Assembly (NCBI GenBank): GCA_944389815.1 | Contig: CALXNS010000086.1 | Span: 1 to 64,000 of the forward strand | From: an uncultured Victivallis sp. | GTDB taxonomy: Bacteria; Verrucomicrobiota; Lentisphaeria; Victivallales; Victivallaceae | DNA length: 64,000 nt | Direction: 5' to 3' | Shown here: one piece after another, positions 63,158-64,000 of the stretch | Numbering within the stretch: the first letter of the stretch is position 1 | Layout of the letters: each line of letters opens with the position of its first letter | Program-made: the position numbers and the translations under genes | Notes under the pieces: model-generated | The model's input: only the letters and a program-made list of their open reading frames with translations | What the model was told of the DNA's origin: nothing | Databases searched by the model: none

Positions 63158-64000
63158 TTATCGAAATTCCAACCGGGCCGAATGAATTCCGAACGGCAGC
63201 TGCATGTACTCCTCCGTCCACGCCGAAGTATCCGGTACGCGATGATCGTACCAGTCGGGGATCATCGCGCCGGTCTCCTCGTCGGCCGCGCCGAGCCAGC
63301 CGAGGTTCGGCAGCTCGTACCCGCCCCAGCATTCGCCGTATTCTCCCTTCGGGCGGTGCCACGGGCCGAGATAGTTGCGCAGCGTATTGGTCAATTCGAC
63401 GGACAATACATTCACCCCTGCACGCAGATTTCCAACCGGCAGGGAATACGGATACCACGCGCACCGCCCCTGTTCGACGCCGTTGAGGGAGACTTTCGCC
63501 ATGCAGGCGTTGAAGCCCTCGAAACAAAGCTGCGCGGGACGATCCGCCAGAACCGCGGGCAATTCGAATTCGCGCGTCAACATGACGCTCCCCGCAAAGA
63601 AGACGTAACCGGAATTCACCAGTTCCCCATGAACCTGGTGCGGTTCGCTTCCCAGAACGAAGTTGTGATTCATCCGCAACGCGCTCCCGCAGAAAGTCCG
63701 CTCCTCCCGCGAGAACACCCCGAAGTCGCCGATCAGGGCAATCGGTTCAAGTTCGACGCCGCGCTGGTTCTCGAAGAGCGAAGTGATCGCCGAACGCGCC
63801 TTCGACAACGGACGAAATTCGCGATGCAGTTCCAGCACGTTCCGTCCCGCCGCAACTTCCGGCAGGGGCAGCGTTTCGAATTCCCGGGCGAGGAAGTAAC
63901 CGTCCGGATGAACCGGAACGCTTTTCCCATTGAGCACAAGTTTTTGTTCCAACGGAGCTTCCAGTGCAAGGCGCACACCGGACAACGCGATTCGGGACGA
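63158..64000 (-). CDS. C-terminal part of a second GH106-like gene
   Basis: The frame is open to the right edge, giving 280 residues; the N-terminal part lies outside. GYVFFAGSVMLTREFELP and GVNVLSVELTNTLRNYLGPWHRPKGE align with the end of the GH106-like gene at 31295-34351 (TNVVEFELTTSLRNMLGPHH), so this is a paralogous beta-sandwich tail. The catalytic barrel is not in view, so enzyme activity cannot be assigned. Confidence 0.7.
   Translation of the reverse strand, partial: SSRIALSGVRLALEAPLEQKLVLNGKSVPVHPDGYFLAREFETLPLPEVAAGRNVLELHREFRPLSKARSAITSLFENQRGVELEPIALIGDFGVFSREERTFCGSALRMNHNFVLGSEPHQVHGELVNSGYVFFAGSVMLTREFELPAVLADRPAQLCFEGFNACMAKVSLNGVEQGRCAWYPYSLPVGNLRAGVNVLSVELTNTLRNYLGPWHRPKGEYGECWGGYELPNLGWLGAADEETGAMIPDWYDHRVPDTSAWTEEYMQLPFGIHSARLEFR

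Overview
The window looks like a chromosomal piece of a strictly anaerobic, gut-type bacterium of the Lentisphaerota (Victivallis-like, PVC group). This is inference. The evidence is high overall G+C, H-X9-DG type II pseudopilins with an [14 protein letters not shown]-terminus, many stand-alone glycoside hydrolases without SusC/D, and LacI/AraC regulators beside single enzymes. No CRISPR array, rRNA or intact insertion sequence was seen.

Layout. 1-1396 (minus): start of a hybrid-cluster protein gene, its ferredoxin and an Rrf2/NsrR-like regulator with a perfect palindromic operator. 1459-8800: a carbohydrate operon (pseudopilin, clan-A glycosidase, GH130 phosphorylase, ADP-ribosylglycohydrolase-fold protein) with a clear promoter and terminator, divergent from a LacI regulator. 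8766-11870: a surface-repeat protein, a small membrane protein and two low-G+C membrane paralogues. 12231-17847: a clan-A glycosidase, rpsA and a glutaminase-A-like protein. 18001-19128: MarC and a broken AraC gene. 19156-24956 (minus): AlkA-like glycosylase, HIRAN protein, J-like coiled-coil protein, DUF1015, methylenetetrahydrofolate reductase and a YbhN-like membrane protein. 25084-34351: GH2 beta-galactosidase, a large toroid-like protein, a PocR/AraC regulator and a GH106-like enzyme. 34482-40563: an Fbp-type ABC importer, a sigma-70 factor and tRNA-Ala(CGC). 40804-42781: a low-G+C GH32-like gene and a gene-poor stretch.

42782-47253 is a nickel regulon by inference: NikR with all its metal ligands, a NikR-type inverted repeat, then an overlapping operon of pseudopilin, metal-binding lipoprotein, radical SAM protein, FecCD permease and ATPase. 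47337-54392 is a redox cluster with several Tat signals. It holds a carboxymuconolactone decarboxylase-cupin fusion, flavodoxin, esterase-monooxygenase fusion, a wrecked tatC, a DUF362 protein and an aldo/keto reductase, divergent from a LysR gene whose palindrome sits at about -65. 54713-56428 is an ArsR, permease and thioredoxin trio. 56477-64000 holds an AraC gene divergent from a URO-D methyltransferase gene, two YcxB-like membrane proteins behind a palindromic operator, an oxidoreductase and AraC pair, a membrane protein, and the end of a second GH106-like gene.

The most unusual points are the pseudopilins built into metabolic operons (one under an apparent NikR box), the radical SAM enzyme inside a metal importer operon, the ADP-ribosylglycohydrolase-fold protein in a mannoside operon, the HIRAN/J-domain pair, and the tatC remnant joined to a Tat signal peptide. 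Most start sites here were chosen by ribosome binding site and are noted in the entries.
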